DNA of 39,262 nucleotides from Verrucomicrobiia bacterium (GCA_026414705.1 JAOAIM010000001.1:19932-59193), one strand, 5' to 3'. Shown: positions 17,967 to 26,790, counted from the stretch's first letter. Made by a program: numbers and translations. The notes: generated by a model not told the origin, from the sequence alone.

Positions 17967-20102
17967 TCAAGGGCGCGTGACGCTGAGGCGGTAAAACACG
18001 GCCGGTGAGGAAGGGTCGAGCCGGTTGGTGAAACTGCGCACGGTGCAGGGCAGATTCGTCGCGCCGGCCAGTGGGACAAACCCGAACCACGGGTTGGTGC
18101 TCCACCAGATGCTGTAAAGCCGACCGGTTGCGGTGTTCCAGGAAAGAACGTCGCCCCCGGGGACGGGGGTGAGGGTGAGGCGCAGGCGGTCGTTCGGATC
18201 GTTCGGATTGAGTCCTGCGAGCCAACATTCCCACAGCGGCAGGCCGTTGGCGCCCGGGCGCGTGACGGCGTTTTCGAAGTCGTTCGTGTAGCCGTGCGCG
18301 GCCAGCCACCAGAGCGGTGTGGGATGGTTGGTCGTGAAGATTTCGGCGAACTCGGCGGTGAGGGCGAGGTCGTTGGTGAGGGTGAGGGTGAGGGGATTGT
18401 TGGTGGCGGTGAAGGGGCCGTTCCATCGTTCGAAGCGGAAATACGTTGCGGGCGTTGCGGCGAGTTCGACGGTTGCACCCAGCGGAAAGTTGCCGGCGGC
18501 GGGGCTGACCGTGCCACGCTCCGGCGCGTTGGCGGCGAGGGTCAACTGCACCGTGGGCAGCGTAACGTAACCGGTGATGAAGTATTGTCCGAGGCTGCCG
18601 TAGGCGGTGTAACCGGAGGGCGAAGGGTTGGTGGGATTGCCGGTGGCCGAGTTGCGGATCCAGAGGAAGTAGTCGCCCGCGGGCAGGTTGGTTTGAATCT
18701 GAGCGGTGGTCTGGCCGCTGGGATCGGCGCTGGCGCGCAGGTTGCCGGAGGCGTCGTAAAGCTCCAAGCGCACGTCCAGGTTGCCGCCGCGCGTGCCGGA
18801 GGGCATCATGGACGGTGAGACCGTGAGTTTAACCTGACCCGCGCCGGTTCGGAACGAAAACACGTCCACGTCGGTGTTGCGCTCCAACACGCCCTTGTTG
18901 GCGGGGTTGAGGTTGTCCGGGTCCGTTTCGGGCGTGGTGGCGAGGATGTTGGTTGCGTCGGTGAGGGCCAGCGGCGTGGCTGTGAGCGGGCTGCCGCCGT
19001 GGTCGTCCGGGCTGAAGGCGAGTTTAGCCGAGATGACGGCCAGGTCGTCCTGGGTGTTGTTGGCCATGTGGTATTCGCCCCGGGACCACTGGGTGACGTT
19101 GCGGTTGTAGGCAGCACCCATGATCGTGCCCCAGGAGATCTGGCCGCTGCCGTGCCCGCCGTAGTATTCAGTGCCGTCGGTTTTGCCGTCGTGGCTCAGG
19201 CCCAGGTTGTGGCCGACCTCGTGGGAGACGGCTTCTGCGATGTAAGCTTCGTTGCCGGAGAGGTTGTTGCAGTAAATCCAGGCGGGGCGGAAGTTGGCGA
19301 AGCTGTAAAGCCCGAAGACGTTCACGTAGGCGACGCCGCCGGCGGTGGAGGATGGATTTGCGGCGCCGTTGGCGTCGGTGTTGCGCGTGATGAGGGCGTG
19401 GGCGACGCGGCTGTGCATCGTGGGCGGGCGCTCCGTGGTCACGTCCACGTTGAAGGGCGCAAAGTCCTCGGCGACGCGGCGCCAGATGGCCTTGATGGCG
19501 GCCTGCTCTGCGGCGCTGAACGTGGTGTGGTCGCTGTCCGTGCTGAACGCCACGGCCGGGATCACGGAGCGTCCGAGCGAGTTGTTCCAGGCGGTGTTGG
19601 TGACAATTTCGCCGCTGAAGTTCAGGAAGATGACGTTGGAGGCGCCGGGTCGGCTGTGGAAAATGAGGCTCGCGGGAAAGGGACTGACCGGCAGCGGGCT
19701 GCTTTGGGATTCATCCGCGCCGCCGGCCGGGCTTCCCTGAGCTGCGGTTCCGGCCTCCGAGGCCGGGGCGTCGTCAGAGGCCGGGGCGGTGGCGGGGATC
19801 GGAAAATGGTCCTCGTAGAAGAGGTCGCCTTTTGCGTCGGCGCGCAGCGAGCGCAAATCAAGCTCGGTGAAGTGGAAACCGCGCAGGTTGTCCAGTGCGC
19901 GCTGTCGGACGGCGGCGGGGAGCGATTCGAGTCGGGCGCGAAACGGGCCGGGTGGGAGGTCTTCGAGGCGTCGGAGCGCGCCGGCTGGGAATTGGCGCGG
20001 GCCGGGAGCGGCGGGCTGACCGAAGGCGGCGCACGCGAGAAAAAGAAAGGTTGCGATTGCGAGAGCGCGCAACGCTGCAACCTGGTTTCGTCCTGCTTGC
20101 AT
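17967..20102 (-). CDS. secreted metzincin-type metalloprotease
   Basis: A 711-residue exported protease. Start ATG at 20102 is chosen because it opens a signal peptide (MQAGRNQVAALRALAIATFL, then FLACAAFGQ). The zinc site HEVGHNLGLSHDG has H294, E295, H298 and H304 followed by Asp, the HExxHxxGxxHD form of reprolysin-like metzincins. The Met-turn TIMGAAY follows. A bacterial pre-peptidase C-terminal-like beta domain (DVDVFSFRTGAGQVKLTVSP) comes next. After it is an InlB-B-type repeat (GTVSPAAGNFPLGATVEL, FERWNG), and a C-terminal module ending VFYRLSVTRP that resembles the tails of many verrucomicrobial secreted proteins. Family knowledge gives zinc-dependent extracellular proteolysis; the substrate is unknown. 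An intrinsic terminator lies 229 bp upstream, so the gene has its own promoter, which I could not place. Confidence 0.93.
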   Translation of the reverse strand: MQAGRNQVAALRALAIATFLFLACAAFGQPAAPGPRQFPAGALRRLEDLPPGPFRARLESLPAAVRQRALDNLRGFHFTELDLRSLRADAKGDLFYEDHFPIPATAPASDDAPASEAGTAAQGSPAGGADESQSSPLPVSPFPASLIFHSRPGASNVIFLNFSGEIVTNTAWNNSLGRSVIPAVAFSTDSDHTTFSAAEQAAIKAIWRRVAEDFAPFNVDVTTERPPTMHSRVAHALITRNTDANGAANPSSTAGGVAYVNVFGLYSFANFRPAWIYCNNLSGNEAYIAEAVSHEVGHNLGLSHDGKTDGTEYYGGHGSGQISWGTIMGAAYNRNVTQWSRGEYHMANNTQDDLAVISAKLAFSPDDHGGSPLTATPLALTDATNILATTPETDPDNLNPANKGVLERNTDVDVFSFRTGAGQVKLTVSPSMMPSGTRGGNLDVRLELYDASGNLRASADPSGQTTAQIQTNLPAGDYFLWIRNSATGNPTNPSPSGYTAYGSLGQYFITGYVTLPTVQLTLAANAPERGTVSPAAGNFPLGATVELAATPATYFRFERWNGPFTATNNPLTLTLTNDLALTAEFAEIFTTNHPTPLWWLAAHGYTNDFENAVTRPGANGLPLWECWLAGLNPNDPNDRLRLTLTPVPGGDVLSWNTATGRLYSIWWSTNPWFGFVPLAGATNLPCTVRSFTNRLDPSSPAVFYRLSVTRP

Positions 20103-20330
20103 CGGCTCTGGCGGTCGTGGCGCGGCCTGAAAGCGGACAGTGGGGCTGTTCGCCTTCGGGGCACCGCAAGCCGGTGGCTTGGCCAAAGGGCCACCGGCGG
20201 TCGCCCAGACCGCTCAAAGCCAGAGTCGTTCCACCCTTGAAGGCGGGATTGGTTGGGGGGCCGAGGGTCGTCCGAGCCGCCTCAGCCGCCTGAGACGATG
20301 GGGTCAGGCCAAAGCGGGCATCGGATGGCT

Positions 20331-20371
20331 AAAAAAATGTCCCTGCCCGACCTTGCGGTCGAACAGGGACA
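20331..20371 (-). terminator. intrinsic terminator of the candidate RNA gene
   Basis: Read on the minus strand: TGTCCCTG (20371-20364) pairs with CAGGGACA (20345-20338), enclosing CGACC-GCAA-GGTCG, and is followed directly by seven T residues (20337-20331). This is a strong rho-independent terminator. It points leftward, so it ends a transcript coming from 20372 or beyond, where there is no protein gene. Confidence 0.9.
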
Positions 20372-21180
20372 AATTGGGGGTGGGAGTGCGCCACGCTCTC
20401 TTTCCCGTGCCGGCATTAGGCGCTCCCGCCGCAGCGGGGCTGCCGGCTTCCCGACGCCATTCTCCACGGCAAGCGGAGTCATCGGCCTCGTGGCAGGGCC
20501 GTCCGGCGCCTTGCGGCCCCGGATTATTGAGTGAGGCTTTTCAGCTCGCTTGGGCTGGTGGTTGCGCCACCGGCTTGCGAACCAGGTCAAGACACGGCTG
20601 CGGTGACGTCCCGCGTCTTAACCGCTTGGCATTGGGCGGCCACCGCTTTTGGCGGTGCGTTGACCAAGGCCACGGGTCTCGCCTCTTACCTCTCAGGTTG
20701 TCTTTCGCCCGCAGTCCAGCGGTGTCTGTTTGGACATCGCCGGCGTTCGGAAGCTTTTCACGCGGCCTGCCGAGCCGTCGTGGTCTTCCCGACGCTGACG
20801 CTCCGTTTGTCCGCCTTTCGGCGGTTTTCGCTGGGCGGACCCATGAGCTGGAGTCCGCCGGAGTCGCCTGCGCCGTGCTGGTGCGCAGTAACAACCGTGT
20901 GCCCTCCGGGCAACTGCGATTCGCTCAAGCCCGAAACCAGCCTGAGCTACTTGACTCGACTCGGAGCGGCTTCTGATCGCTCCTTGCCGCCGAGCCCCTG
21001 CTTCGCGTCGCTGACACGCGCGAACGTGCCAGAGGGGCTGGTGAATCCTGCCTTCGTCCGCCCGACCTTGCGGTCGGGTTACAAAGGGGTCGGGCCAACC
21101 AGCCTGACCCAACCTTTCCCCGGTCACCCGGGCTTATCTCGAACCGAGCGGCTGCAGCCTCGCGGTTGCAACCACCGATT
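20331..21180 (-). ncRNA. candidate large structured RNA (about 0.85 kb), unidentified
   Basis: No frame on either strand gives protein-like sequence, but the region is tiled with hairpins. Pairs seen include 20409-20447 (GCCGGCA/TGCCGGC), 20464-20493 (CCACG/CGTGG), 20589-20619 (nine pairs with one G-U in the minus-strand RNA), 20641-20657 (CACCGC/GCGGTG), and 20811-20824 (CCGCC-GAAA-GGCGG in the RNA). Others are 20884-20918 with a nested 20900-20912 stem, 20923-20947 (eight pairs), 20993-21039 with nested 21011-21032 (seven plus eight pairs), and 21061-21078 (CCCGACC-GCAA-GGTCGGG). Several loops are GNRA tetraloops on the minus strand, the same strand as the terminator. I looked for the conserved cores of RNase P RNA, tmRNA, SRP RNA and group I/II introns and did not find them. 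The 5' end is not defined; it probably lies between 21100 and 21230. Strand and 3' end are the secure parts. Confidence 0.6.
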
Positions 21181-21239
21181 CTGTTCTTTCAATGAACTGC
21201 CAACAGCTTAACCCGATTCGCTCGCCTGACAACAAATTC

Positions 21240-21415
21240 ATATCCACAACTTGTTCACGGGTTGGGAGGCAGCGCGCGTTTGTGCGAACAGCCGTTTTGC
21301 CGCGCAATTCGCAAGGTTTCGCGCCTGCTGCGCCAAGTTATCCACTGCAAAAACGGTCTTCCCGGATCGCCCTGTGAAAAAGTTTTTTGTGGAGGTCGCG
21401 CGATTTTTTTTCCGC
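21240..21415. other. DnaA-box-like cluster beside A/T tracts
   Basis: Near-consensus DnaA boxes (TTATNCACA): ATATCCACA at 21240-21248, TTATCCACT at 21338-21346 and TGTGAAAAA at 21373-21381 (reverse strand), each one mismatch off. A weaker TTGTTCACG lies at 21251-21259. Two short A/T-rich runs follow at 21376-21388 and about 21403-21411. The stretch is gene-free, between the candidate RNA and a small basic gene. It could be a replication-origin element, a DnaA-regulated promoter or chance. Confidence 0.35.
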
Positions 21416-21548
21416 GCTCGACGATCGCACGACGCCCCGCCAGGTCGCTCGCTGCGAACGTGTGAGCAGCGACGCAGCCGGAGCGGGAGCGGATCGCGGG
21501 GCGGGGCGCGCAGTGCGGTGTCGGGCCTGCCGGCGACGCGCGGGCTCA

Positions 21549-21584
21549 GAAAAAAACAAGCCATCCGCATGGGGATGGCCTGTT
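21549..21584 (-). terminator. intrinsic terminator after the small basic gene
   Basis: On the minus strand AACAGGCCATCC (21584-21573) pairs with GGATGGCTTGTT (21566-21555), twelve pairs including one G-U around a six-base loop, and runs into seven T residues (21556-21550). It lies 25 bp past the stop codon at 21609. Confidence 0.92.
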
Positions 21585-21608
21585 ATGACGGGCTTAGTTT
21601 GGGGCGGT

Positions 21609-21863
21609 TTACGCGCTTTGCTGGGGTTCGCCCACCGGTGCGGGCTGGGTTTCAGCCTGCGACGCGGGTGGTGGTTCCGGAGCGGGCTGGGTTTCGGTGG
21701 CCGGTTTGGCCTCGGCTGCGGGTTTTGTTTCGGCAACGGGCTCGGGCTGTTCGGTGGTGGCGGCGGCTTTGGCGGCGCGCCGGGCTTTCGCAGCCAGCTT
21801 TTTGCGTTTCCAGTAGGCCTTGCGGCGACGGCGTTTGAGAACTTTGTTGTATTGCCTGGTCAT
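21609..21863 (-). CDS. short, highly basic protein with Ala/Pro/Glu-rich tail
   Basis: An 84-residue protein. Residues 1-32 (MTRQYNKVLKRRRRKAYWKR and on through KKLAAKARRAAK) are extremely Lys/Arg-rich with an aromatic YW pair. Residues 33-84 are a low-complexity tail of Ala, Glu, Pro, Thr and Gln in an approximate PEPxAETKPA repeat. No known family is recognised. The charge pattern suggests nucleic-acid or ribosome binding by the head with a flexible acidic tail; this is inference. It is real rather than a shadow because it has its own strong terminator just after the stop and lies 46 bp from a divergently transcribed lipoprotein gene. It reads toward the DnaA-box-like cluster and the candidate RNA, but the terminator separates them. 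Confidence 0.8.
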   Translation of the reverse strand: MTRQYNKVLKRRRRKAYWKRKKLAAKARRAAKAAATTEQPEPVAETKPAAEAKPATETQPAPEPPPASQAETQPAPVGEPQQSA

Positions 21864-21909
21864 ATCGAACTTTACATCCCAATGCGGTTACGATTTTGTG
21901 GGCCACACT

Positions 21910-22470
21910 ATGTTGGCGGGGGCGGTGCGGTTCAACATCTATTTGGTTTTGGCGTTGGCGCTGGTGAGCAACGCGGGTTGTCGCAGCGCCGGCAGCGGGC
22001 GGGGCAAACCGGTGGCCACGCTGCGTGTGCACGTGGAGGCGGCGCCCGAGGAAGCGCGCATGAGCCGGGAGATTTCGCTGTTCCGCTCCAACCCATTGTC
22101 CCTGCGGGTGCAGCGGGTGCCGTTGCTTGACGAAGCGAGCGTGGCCGAGGCGCGGGTGGTGGAGGACGCGCTGGGCGGATTTGCGCTTGAGATTCAGTTG
22201 AACACGCACGGGACGATGCTGCTGGAACAGGCGACAGCGACGCACGGGGGCCGGCGCCTGGCGATTTTTTCCGAGTTCGGCAAAAAGCTTTCCAACGCGC
22301 GCTGGCTGGCGGCGCCGTTGATCCAACGGCGGGTTGAAAACGGGCTGCTGCGGTTTACGCCCGACGCGACGCGGGAGGAGGCGGAGCAAATCGCCGCCGG
22401 ATTGAATCGCGTGGCCGAGAAACTCGGCCATCGCGAGCGGCCCGGCAAACGCAAGCCGTCCACCGATTGA
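21910..22470 (+). CDS. lipoprotein-like protein with SecD P1-head-like domain
   Basis: A 186-residue exported protein. Start ATG at 21910 is chosen because it begins a lipoprotein-type signal (FNIYLVLALALVSNAGC). The residue at -3 of the cysteine is Asn rather than Leu, so lipidation is probable but not certain. The C-terminal 90 residues (ARVVEDALGGFALEIQLNTH, then ATATHGGRRLAIF, NARWLAAPLIQ and TPDATREEAEQIAAGLNRV) follow the pattern of the SecDF P1 head domain. In SecD this periplasmic domain sits between membrane helices and helps pull proteins out of the translocon. Here it stands alone, without SecD transmembrane helices. Its stop overlaps the start of the next gene (TGATG), so the two are translationally coupled. 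A role at the cell envelope is likely; the exact function is unknown. Confidence 0.8.
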   Translation: MLAGAVRFNIYLVLALALVSNAGCRSAGSGRGKPVATLRVHVEAAPEEARMSREISLFRSNPLSLRVQRVPLLDEASVAEARVVEDALGGFALEIQLNTHGTMLLEQATATHGGRRLAIFSEFGKKLSNARWLAAPLIQRRVENGLLRFTPDATREEAEQIAAGLNRVAEKLGHRERPGKRKPSTD

Positions 22471-23549
22471 TGAGCGCGGCGTGGTCGGTTGCAGGGCGGG
22501 CGCGGTGCGAGCTTCGGGCGCGGTGGCTGAGAAGCGTGGCCGTGCTGGCGTTGCTGGGCGCGGCGGTTCGCGCCCCGGGCCAGCCGTTTCACCTGCCGAC
22601 GGCGAACCGCGCGCTGTTCGAGTCCGGCGGCGGCGAGCGGTTTTTGGTCGGCACCACCGGCAAACCGTGGACCAGTGGGGGCTTTGGTTGCGTGCGTTCG
22701 GACGGGCGGCAGTTTCACGAGGGGCTGGACATTCGCTCAGTGGAGCGAGACCGGCACGGCGAACCGCTCGATCCAGTGCTGGCGACCGCCGACGGGGTCG
22801 TGGCCTACATCAACCGGCGTCCGTCGCTCTCTAACTACGGCAACTACATCGTGCTCGGCCACCGGGTGCACGGGCTGGAGGTTTATTCGCTTTACGCGCA
22901 TCTGCGGGAGGTGTCGGCGGGGCTCAAGCCGGGGCATCCGGTCACGGCGGGCCAGGCGCTGGGCGTGATGGGGCGCACGGCCAACACGCGCGAAGGCATT
23001 TCCCGGGAGCGCGCCCACGTGCATTTCGAGCTGGACCTGTTGGTCAACGAGCGCTTCGAGGCGTGGTTTCGCCACCGATTTCCCAAGCAGCGCAATGATC
23101 ACGGCGTCTGGAACGGACAGAATCTGGTCGGGCTGGATCCGCAACAGGTGTTTCTGGAGCAACGGCGGCTGGGCGCGCGCTTCAACCTGTTGCGGCTGGT
23201 GCAAAACCAGACCGAACTGTGCCGCGTGTTCGTGCGCGCGACGCAGTTTCCGTGGCTGCGCCGTTACGCGGCGCTGGTGCGCTCCAATCCGCGCGCCGAA
23301 CGCGAGGGCGTGGCCGGATACGAAGTGGCGCTCACGTTCAACGGCCTGCCGTTTGAGCTGATCCCGCGCAGCGCGGCTGAGGTCGGCGGCGGCCGGCAGG
23401 CGGCTTCAAAGGGCTCGCGGTTTCTGCTGCTGTCGGTCAATGAGGCCGAAGCGGGGCGAAACCCGTGTGGCAAACTGGTCACGCGTCGCGGCGGGCGATG
23501 GGAGTTGACCTGGCAGGGGCAACTGGCGCTGGAGCGGTTGACGTATTGA
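22470..23549 (+). CDS. secreted M23 (LytM-type) peptidase
   Basis: A 359-residue protein with an N-terminal signal segment (about residues 19-37, [19 protein letters not shown]). Residues 60-195 form an M23 peptidase domain: zinc ligands H83 and D87 in FHEGLDI, H144 in YSLYAHL and the HVH pair H183-H185 in HVHFELDL. All catalytic residues are present, so it may be an active peptidoglycan endopeptidase cutting cross-links in the periplasm. The C-terminal 150 residues are not recognised and may bind the wall or a partner. The ATG at 22470 overlaps the stop of the SecD-head-like gene; a TTG three bases earlier is an alternative. The paired arrangement suggests a joint envelope function. Confidence 0.93.
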   Translation: MSAAWSVAGRARCELRARWLRSVAVLALLGAAVRAPGQPFHLPTANRALFESGGGERFLVGTTGKPWTSGGFGCVRSDGRQFHEGLDIRSVERDRHGEPLDPVLATADGVVAYINRRPSLSNYGNYIVLGHRVHGLEVYSLYAHLREVSAGLKPGHPVTAGQALGVMGRTANTREGISRERAHVHFELDLLVNERFEAWFRHRFPKQRNDHGVWNGQNLVGLDPQQVFLEQRRLGARFNLLRLVQNQTELCRVFVRATQFPWLRRYAALVRSNPRAEREGVAGYEVALTFNGLPFELIPRSAAEVGGGRQAASKGSRFLLLSVNEAEAGRNPCGKLVTRRGGRWELTWQGQLALERLTY

Positions 23550-23634
23550 GCGGGCTGGGAGCGGTCGCCGCACATTTGCGTGGCGGGCACGGCGCGGCGC
23601 GCTATTGTTAGGTCAGGCAGCCATCGGAAGAACG

Positions 23635-24507
23635 ATGAAGCGACTGCATTGGCCAGGGACCGTGGGGCGCGGCGGCAACGGGCCGGCGCGGTGCGGCTCG
23701 AGTGATGAGCCGAATGGCCGGGCGCGGCGCAGGGCCGCGCTGCCGCCGGGCGGGTTCACGCTCGTGGAACTGCTGGTGGTGATTGCGATCATCGGGCTGC
23801 TGGCGGCGTTGTTGTTGCCCGCGCTCAACCGCGCCAAGCAGCGCGCGCTGACGATCAGTTGCCTCAACAACCTCAAGCAACTTCAGCTCTGCTGGCACGC
23901 CTACGCGCATGACAACGAGGACGTGCTGACGCCGAACAATTTCGTCTATTCGGTCGTGGTCGGCGGCACCAACGACGCGCAATTGCACGAGGATGACATG
24001 ACGTGGTGCCGCTCGATCGCGCCGCTGGACGGTTACCCGATCAACGAGGAAACCTCGCTGCTGTTCCGCTACAACCGGAATGCGGAGATTTATCGCTGCC
24101 CCGCCGACCGCTCGACGGTGCGCGACCAGCCGAGCAAGCTTCGCAATCGCAGTTACAACATGAGCAACAGCGTCCATTGCCGGGCCGACAACCATTTCCG
24201 CAAATACAGCGAAATCCGCGTCCCCACGCAGTTGTTCGTGTTCATTGACACGCACGAGGACACGATCTGGGACGCGACCTTCGGGGTGCTGCCGATGGGC
24301 AGTTGGTGGCAGGATTACTGGCTGGATGTGCCGGCCGACCGGCATCAACAGGGAGCGAACCTGACGTTTGCCGACGGCCACGCCGAGCATTGGCGCTGGC
24401 GCGCGCCCAAGCGCGGCCTGCGCATCGGCGGGCGCGCCGCCGGGCCGGACGATCTGGCCGACCTGCGCCGACTCCAACAACACATCAAGGGCGCGGGCGG
24501 GAACTGA
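23635..24507 (+). CDS. pseudopilin-like protein 1 (prepilin-type N-terminus)
   Basis: A 290-residue protein with the type IV prepilin/type II secretion pseudopilin signal: a long basic leader, cleavage G40-F41 in [20 protein letters not shown] and the conserved Glu at mature position 5. A prepilin peptidase would cut and N-methylate it. The globular part has features common to large verrucomicrobial and planctomycetal paralogue families: a conserved [10 protein letters not shown] after the helix, a YRCPADRS motif and a terminal [11 protein letters not shown]. Start ATG at 23635 has GGAAG five bases upstream; a TTG at 23605 is possible but weaker. It probably makes extracellular or periplasmic filaments or surface proteins; specific function unknown. 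It is followed 54 bp later by a second member. Confidence 0.9.
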   Translation: MKRLHWPGTVGRGGNGPARCGSSDEPNGRARRRAALPPGGFTLVELLVVIAIIGLLAALLLPALNRAKQRALTISCLNNLKQLQLCWHAYAHDNEDVLTPNNFVYSVVVGGTNDAQLHEDDMTWCRSIAPLDGYPINEETSLLFRYNRNAEIYRCPADRSTVRDQPSKLRNRSYNMSNSVHCRADNHFRKYSEIRVPTQLFVFIDTHEDTIWDATFGVLPMGSWWQDYWLDVPADRHQQGANLTFADGHAEHWRWRAPKRGLRIGGRAAGPDDLADLRRLQQHIKGAGGN

Positions 24508-24561
24508 CGACGCTGTGCGCGCGTGTGATGGTGCCGTGAGGCCTCCAGCGGAGCGAGCAGC

Positions 24562-25509
24562 ATGAAGCGACCGGATGTGCCGCCAACACCTGCGCGAAGC
24601 GCCCGGGCCGAACGGGAGTCGCGCGGGTCGCAGAGGTTCGACCGCGCGGCGCGTCGCCGGGCGGGCTTCACGCTGGTGGAACTGCTGGTGGTGATTGCGA
24701 TCATCGGGATTCTGGCGGCTTTGTTGTTGCCCGCGCTCAACAAGGCCAAACAGCACGCGCATCGGTTGCAGTGCCTCAACAATCATCGCCAGCTCACGCT
24801 CGCGTGGAAGATGTTTGTGGACGATCAGAACGGGGTGTTGCCCTACGCGAGCCACCACGCCTACACCTTCCCGAATCAACCTTCCGTGCCGTGGGTGACC
24901 GGCAGCCTGGATTTCAACCCGGCCAATCCCTCGAACTGGGACGTGGAGGTGGACATCAAGAAAAGTCCGCTCTGGCCCTACTGCGGGAACAGCACGGCCA
25001 TTTGGAAATGTCCCGCCGACCGATCGGCGGTCACGGTCAACGGCGTGCGCCGTCCGCGCGTGCGCAGCATGTCCATGAACCTGTGGGTGGGTGGCTTTGC
25101 CGGCTACGATGGCGGGCTTTCAGGTGGGAAGAACTGGCCGCTGGGCACATACGGCGGCGACCCGTGGCGCGTGTATTTGAAGTTGTCCGATTTCGTCAAT
25201 CCCGGCCCGGCGCACACCTGGTTGTTGCTGGACATGCGGGAAGACAGCATTGACTGGGGCAACTTTGCCGTGGACATGACCGGTTGGCCGGATCAGCCGG
25301 AGCGAACCGGATTTTACGACCTGCCCGGCAGCTATCATCATCGGGCGGGCGGGCTGTCGTTTGTGGACGGCCACGCTGAAATTCGGCGCTGGCGTGATGA
25401 GCGCACCATGCCGCCGCTTCAGCCCGACGGGTTTGTTCTGGACCATTTTGCTTCGCCCCACAACCCGGACATCGTCTGGTTTCAGGAACGCACCACGCGG
25501 AGGCGATAG
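24562..25509 (+). CDS. pseudopilin-like protein 2 (prepilin-type N-terminus)
   Basis: A 315-residue tandem paralogue of the preceding gene. Its leader ends at G35-F36 in [20 protein letters not shown]. The conserved [18 protein letters not shown] and [11 protein letters not shown] motifs are all present. The C-terminus ends [15 protein letters not shown], closely matching the tail of the third paralogue at 31 kb but not that of its neighbour. ATG at 24562 is preceded by GGAGCGAG. It is likely co-transcribed with the first and convergent with the PpiC gene. Function as for the family: processed by prepilin peptidase and exported; role unknown. Confidence 0.92.
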   Translation: MKRPDVPPTPARSARAERESRGSQRFDRAARRRAGFTLVELLVVIAIIGILAALLLPALNKAKQHAHRLQCLNNHRQLTLAWKMFVDDQNGVLPYASHHAYTFPNQPSVPWVTGSLDFNPANPSNWDVEVDIKKSPLWPYCGNSTAIWKCPADRSAVTVNGVRRPRVRSMSMNLWVGGFAGYDGGLSGGKNWPLGTYGGDPWRVYLKLSDFVNPGPAHTWLLLDMREDSIDWGNFAVDMTGWPDQPERTGFYDLPGSYHHRAGGLSFVDGHAEIRRWRDERTMPPLQPDGFVLDHFASPHNPDIVWFQERTTRRR

Positions 25510-25535
25510 GGCCGCAAAGGCGATTTGCTCGTTCA

Positions 25536-25552
25536 CTGATCCGTCGGATCAG
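25536..25552. terminator. possible hairpin terminator between convergent genes
   Basis: CTGATCC-GTC-GGATCAG is a perfect 7-bp hairpin 27 bp past the pseudopilin stop and 130 bp before the end of the convergent PpiC gene. There is no proper T-tract (ATTGATCTT follows), so its activity is doubtful. Confidence 0.3.
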
Positions 25553-25682
25553 ATTGATCTTGGCGGATCGGGGCGAGAGTGGCGGGGGTGCTTGCTTGCG
25601 TAACGGCGCCGTTTGGAACAATGCCGTGGGGTCGCGCCCAAAGCGGGGACGGGACGGCTCGGGTCGGCGTCGGGGTGGGCGT

Positions 25683-26774
25683 TCAGGGCGCGGCGGGGCT
25701 TGGCGGGCTGGTGGGCGACGCGCCGGTGGCCGGACGTGAAGCGGCTTCGGGCAGTCTGAGTTTTTCGTCAAGGATCACGACATTTTTTTCCTGTTTGAGG
25801 CGCGCGAGGAAGTCGGGCAGTTGCCGGGCCAGCTCGCGCTGTTTGAGGGCTTCCTTGATGTCGTCACGGACCTCCTCGAAGGGGATTTTGCGGGCGGGGA
25901 GTTTTTCGTGGAGTTTGATGATGTGGTAGCCGTAGGTGGTGGTGACGATGTCGCTGATCTGGTTGGTGTTGAGGGAGAAGGCGGCCGACTCGAACTCGGC
26001 GACCATGATGCCGCGGGGGAAGGTGTATTCGCCGCCGCGGTCTTTGGAGCCGGGGTCTTCGGAAAATTCCCGGGCGAGTTTGGCGAAGTCCTCGCCATTG
26101 CGGGCGCGTTTGAGGAGGTCTTCGGCGAGTTTGCGTTTGGCGGCTTTTTGTTCGGCGGGCAGTTGCTCGCCGGTGTTGGGGTCGCGCGTGCTCAGCAGGA
26201 TGTGACTGGCGCGCACCCGTTCGGGTTGTTCGAACCGGGCGGGGTTTTCCTCGTAGAACTTGCGCGCTTCCTCGTCGCTGATGGTGACGTTGATCTCACG
26301 TTCGAGGACGGCGGCGGCGGTGGACTCATCAATCATGCGCCGGAGCAACTCGTCGCGGGTCATGCCAACGGCCTTGAGCTGGCGCTCAAAAGCCTCATCG
26401 GTGCCGTAACGTTTTGCGATCAGCTCAAGGTTCTTCCGGGCAACGTCGCGGCCCCTGGCGCGGTCCGGCTCGGTGGCGCGGGTCAGGAGCAGTTGAATCT
26501 GGATGAGGCTCTGGAGCAGTTGGGGCTCCATTTGGCGCATCTGATCGGCGGTGACGATGGTGCCGCGCGCGGCGGTGGCGGCTTTGAAGCTGATGACGGC
26601 GGCGTCGAGCTGGCTGCGTTTGATCTCGAAGCCGTCGCCCCGGGCGACGACGGGGTCGCCGAACAGTTCGGTGAGGGTGCGAGTGGCCGAGGCGGGCTTG
26701 TCGTTGGTGGCGGCGTTGGCGGACAGGCCGGCGCTCAGGACCAGGCCGAGCGGCAGGATCAGGCGAATATGCAT
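25683..26774 (-). CDS. periplasmic PpiC/SurA-type peptidyl-prolyl isomerase
   Basis: A 363-residue exported protein. Start ATG at 26774 gives a signal peptide (MHIRLILPLGLVLSAGLSAN, cleavage ANA-A). Residues about 45-190 are a SurA-like N-terminal helical domain that would hold client proteins. Residues about 190-290 are a parvulin-type PpiC domain: RVRASHILL, LAREFSEDPGSKDRGGEYTF, then YGYHIIKL. In known homologues it isomerises Xaa-Pro bonds and chaperones outer-membrane proteins. The C-terminus is Pro/Ala-rich. It starts 16 bp after the serA stop, so the two are probably co-transcribed, an unusual partnership with amino-acid synthesis. No close link to BAM genes is seen here. Confidence 0.94.
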   Translation of the reverse strand: MHIRLILPLGLVLSAGLSANAATNDKPASATRTLTELFGDPVVARGDGFEIKRSQLDAAVISFKAATAARGTIVTADQMRQMEPQLLQSLIQIQLLLTRATEPDRARGRDVARKNLELIAKRYGTDEAFERQLKAVGMTRDELLRRMIDESTAAAVLEREINVTISDEEARKFYEENPARFEQPERVRASHILLSTRDPNTGEQLPAEQKAAKRKLAEDLLKRARNGEDFAKLAREFSEDPGSKDRGGEYTFPRGIMVAEFESAAFSLNTNQISDIVTTTYGYHIIKLHEKLPARKIPFEEVRDDIKEALKQRELARQLPDFLARLKQEKNVVILDEKLRLPEAASRPATGASPTSPPSPAAP

Positions 26775-26790
26775 GGGCAGGCTTTGAGGA

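Noticed and set aside
20331-21180. RNase P RNA or tmRNA as identity of the candidate RNA
   Set aside because: The conserved RNase P cores (AGGAAAGTCC-like, ACAGAA...GGCTTA-like) and the tmRNA 5'/3' ends and tag frame were not found; a GGTAAGAG stretch near 20685 lacks the flanking helix.
20140-21211. Plus-strand frames of 226-278 codons over the candidate RNA
   Set aside because: No protein-like composition or start context; the strong hairpins and the minus-strand terminator better explain the region.
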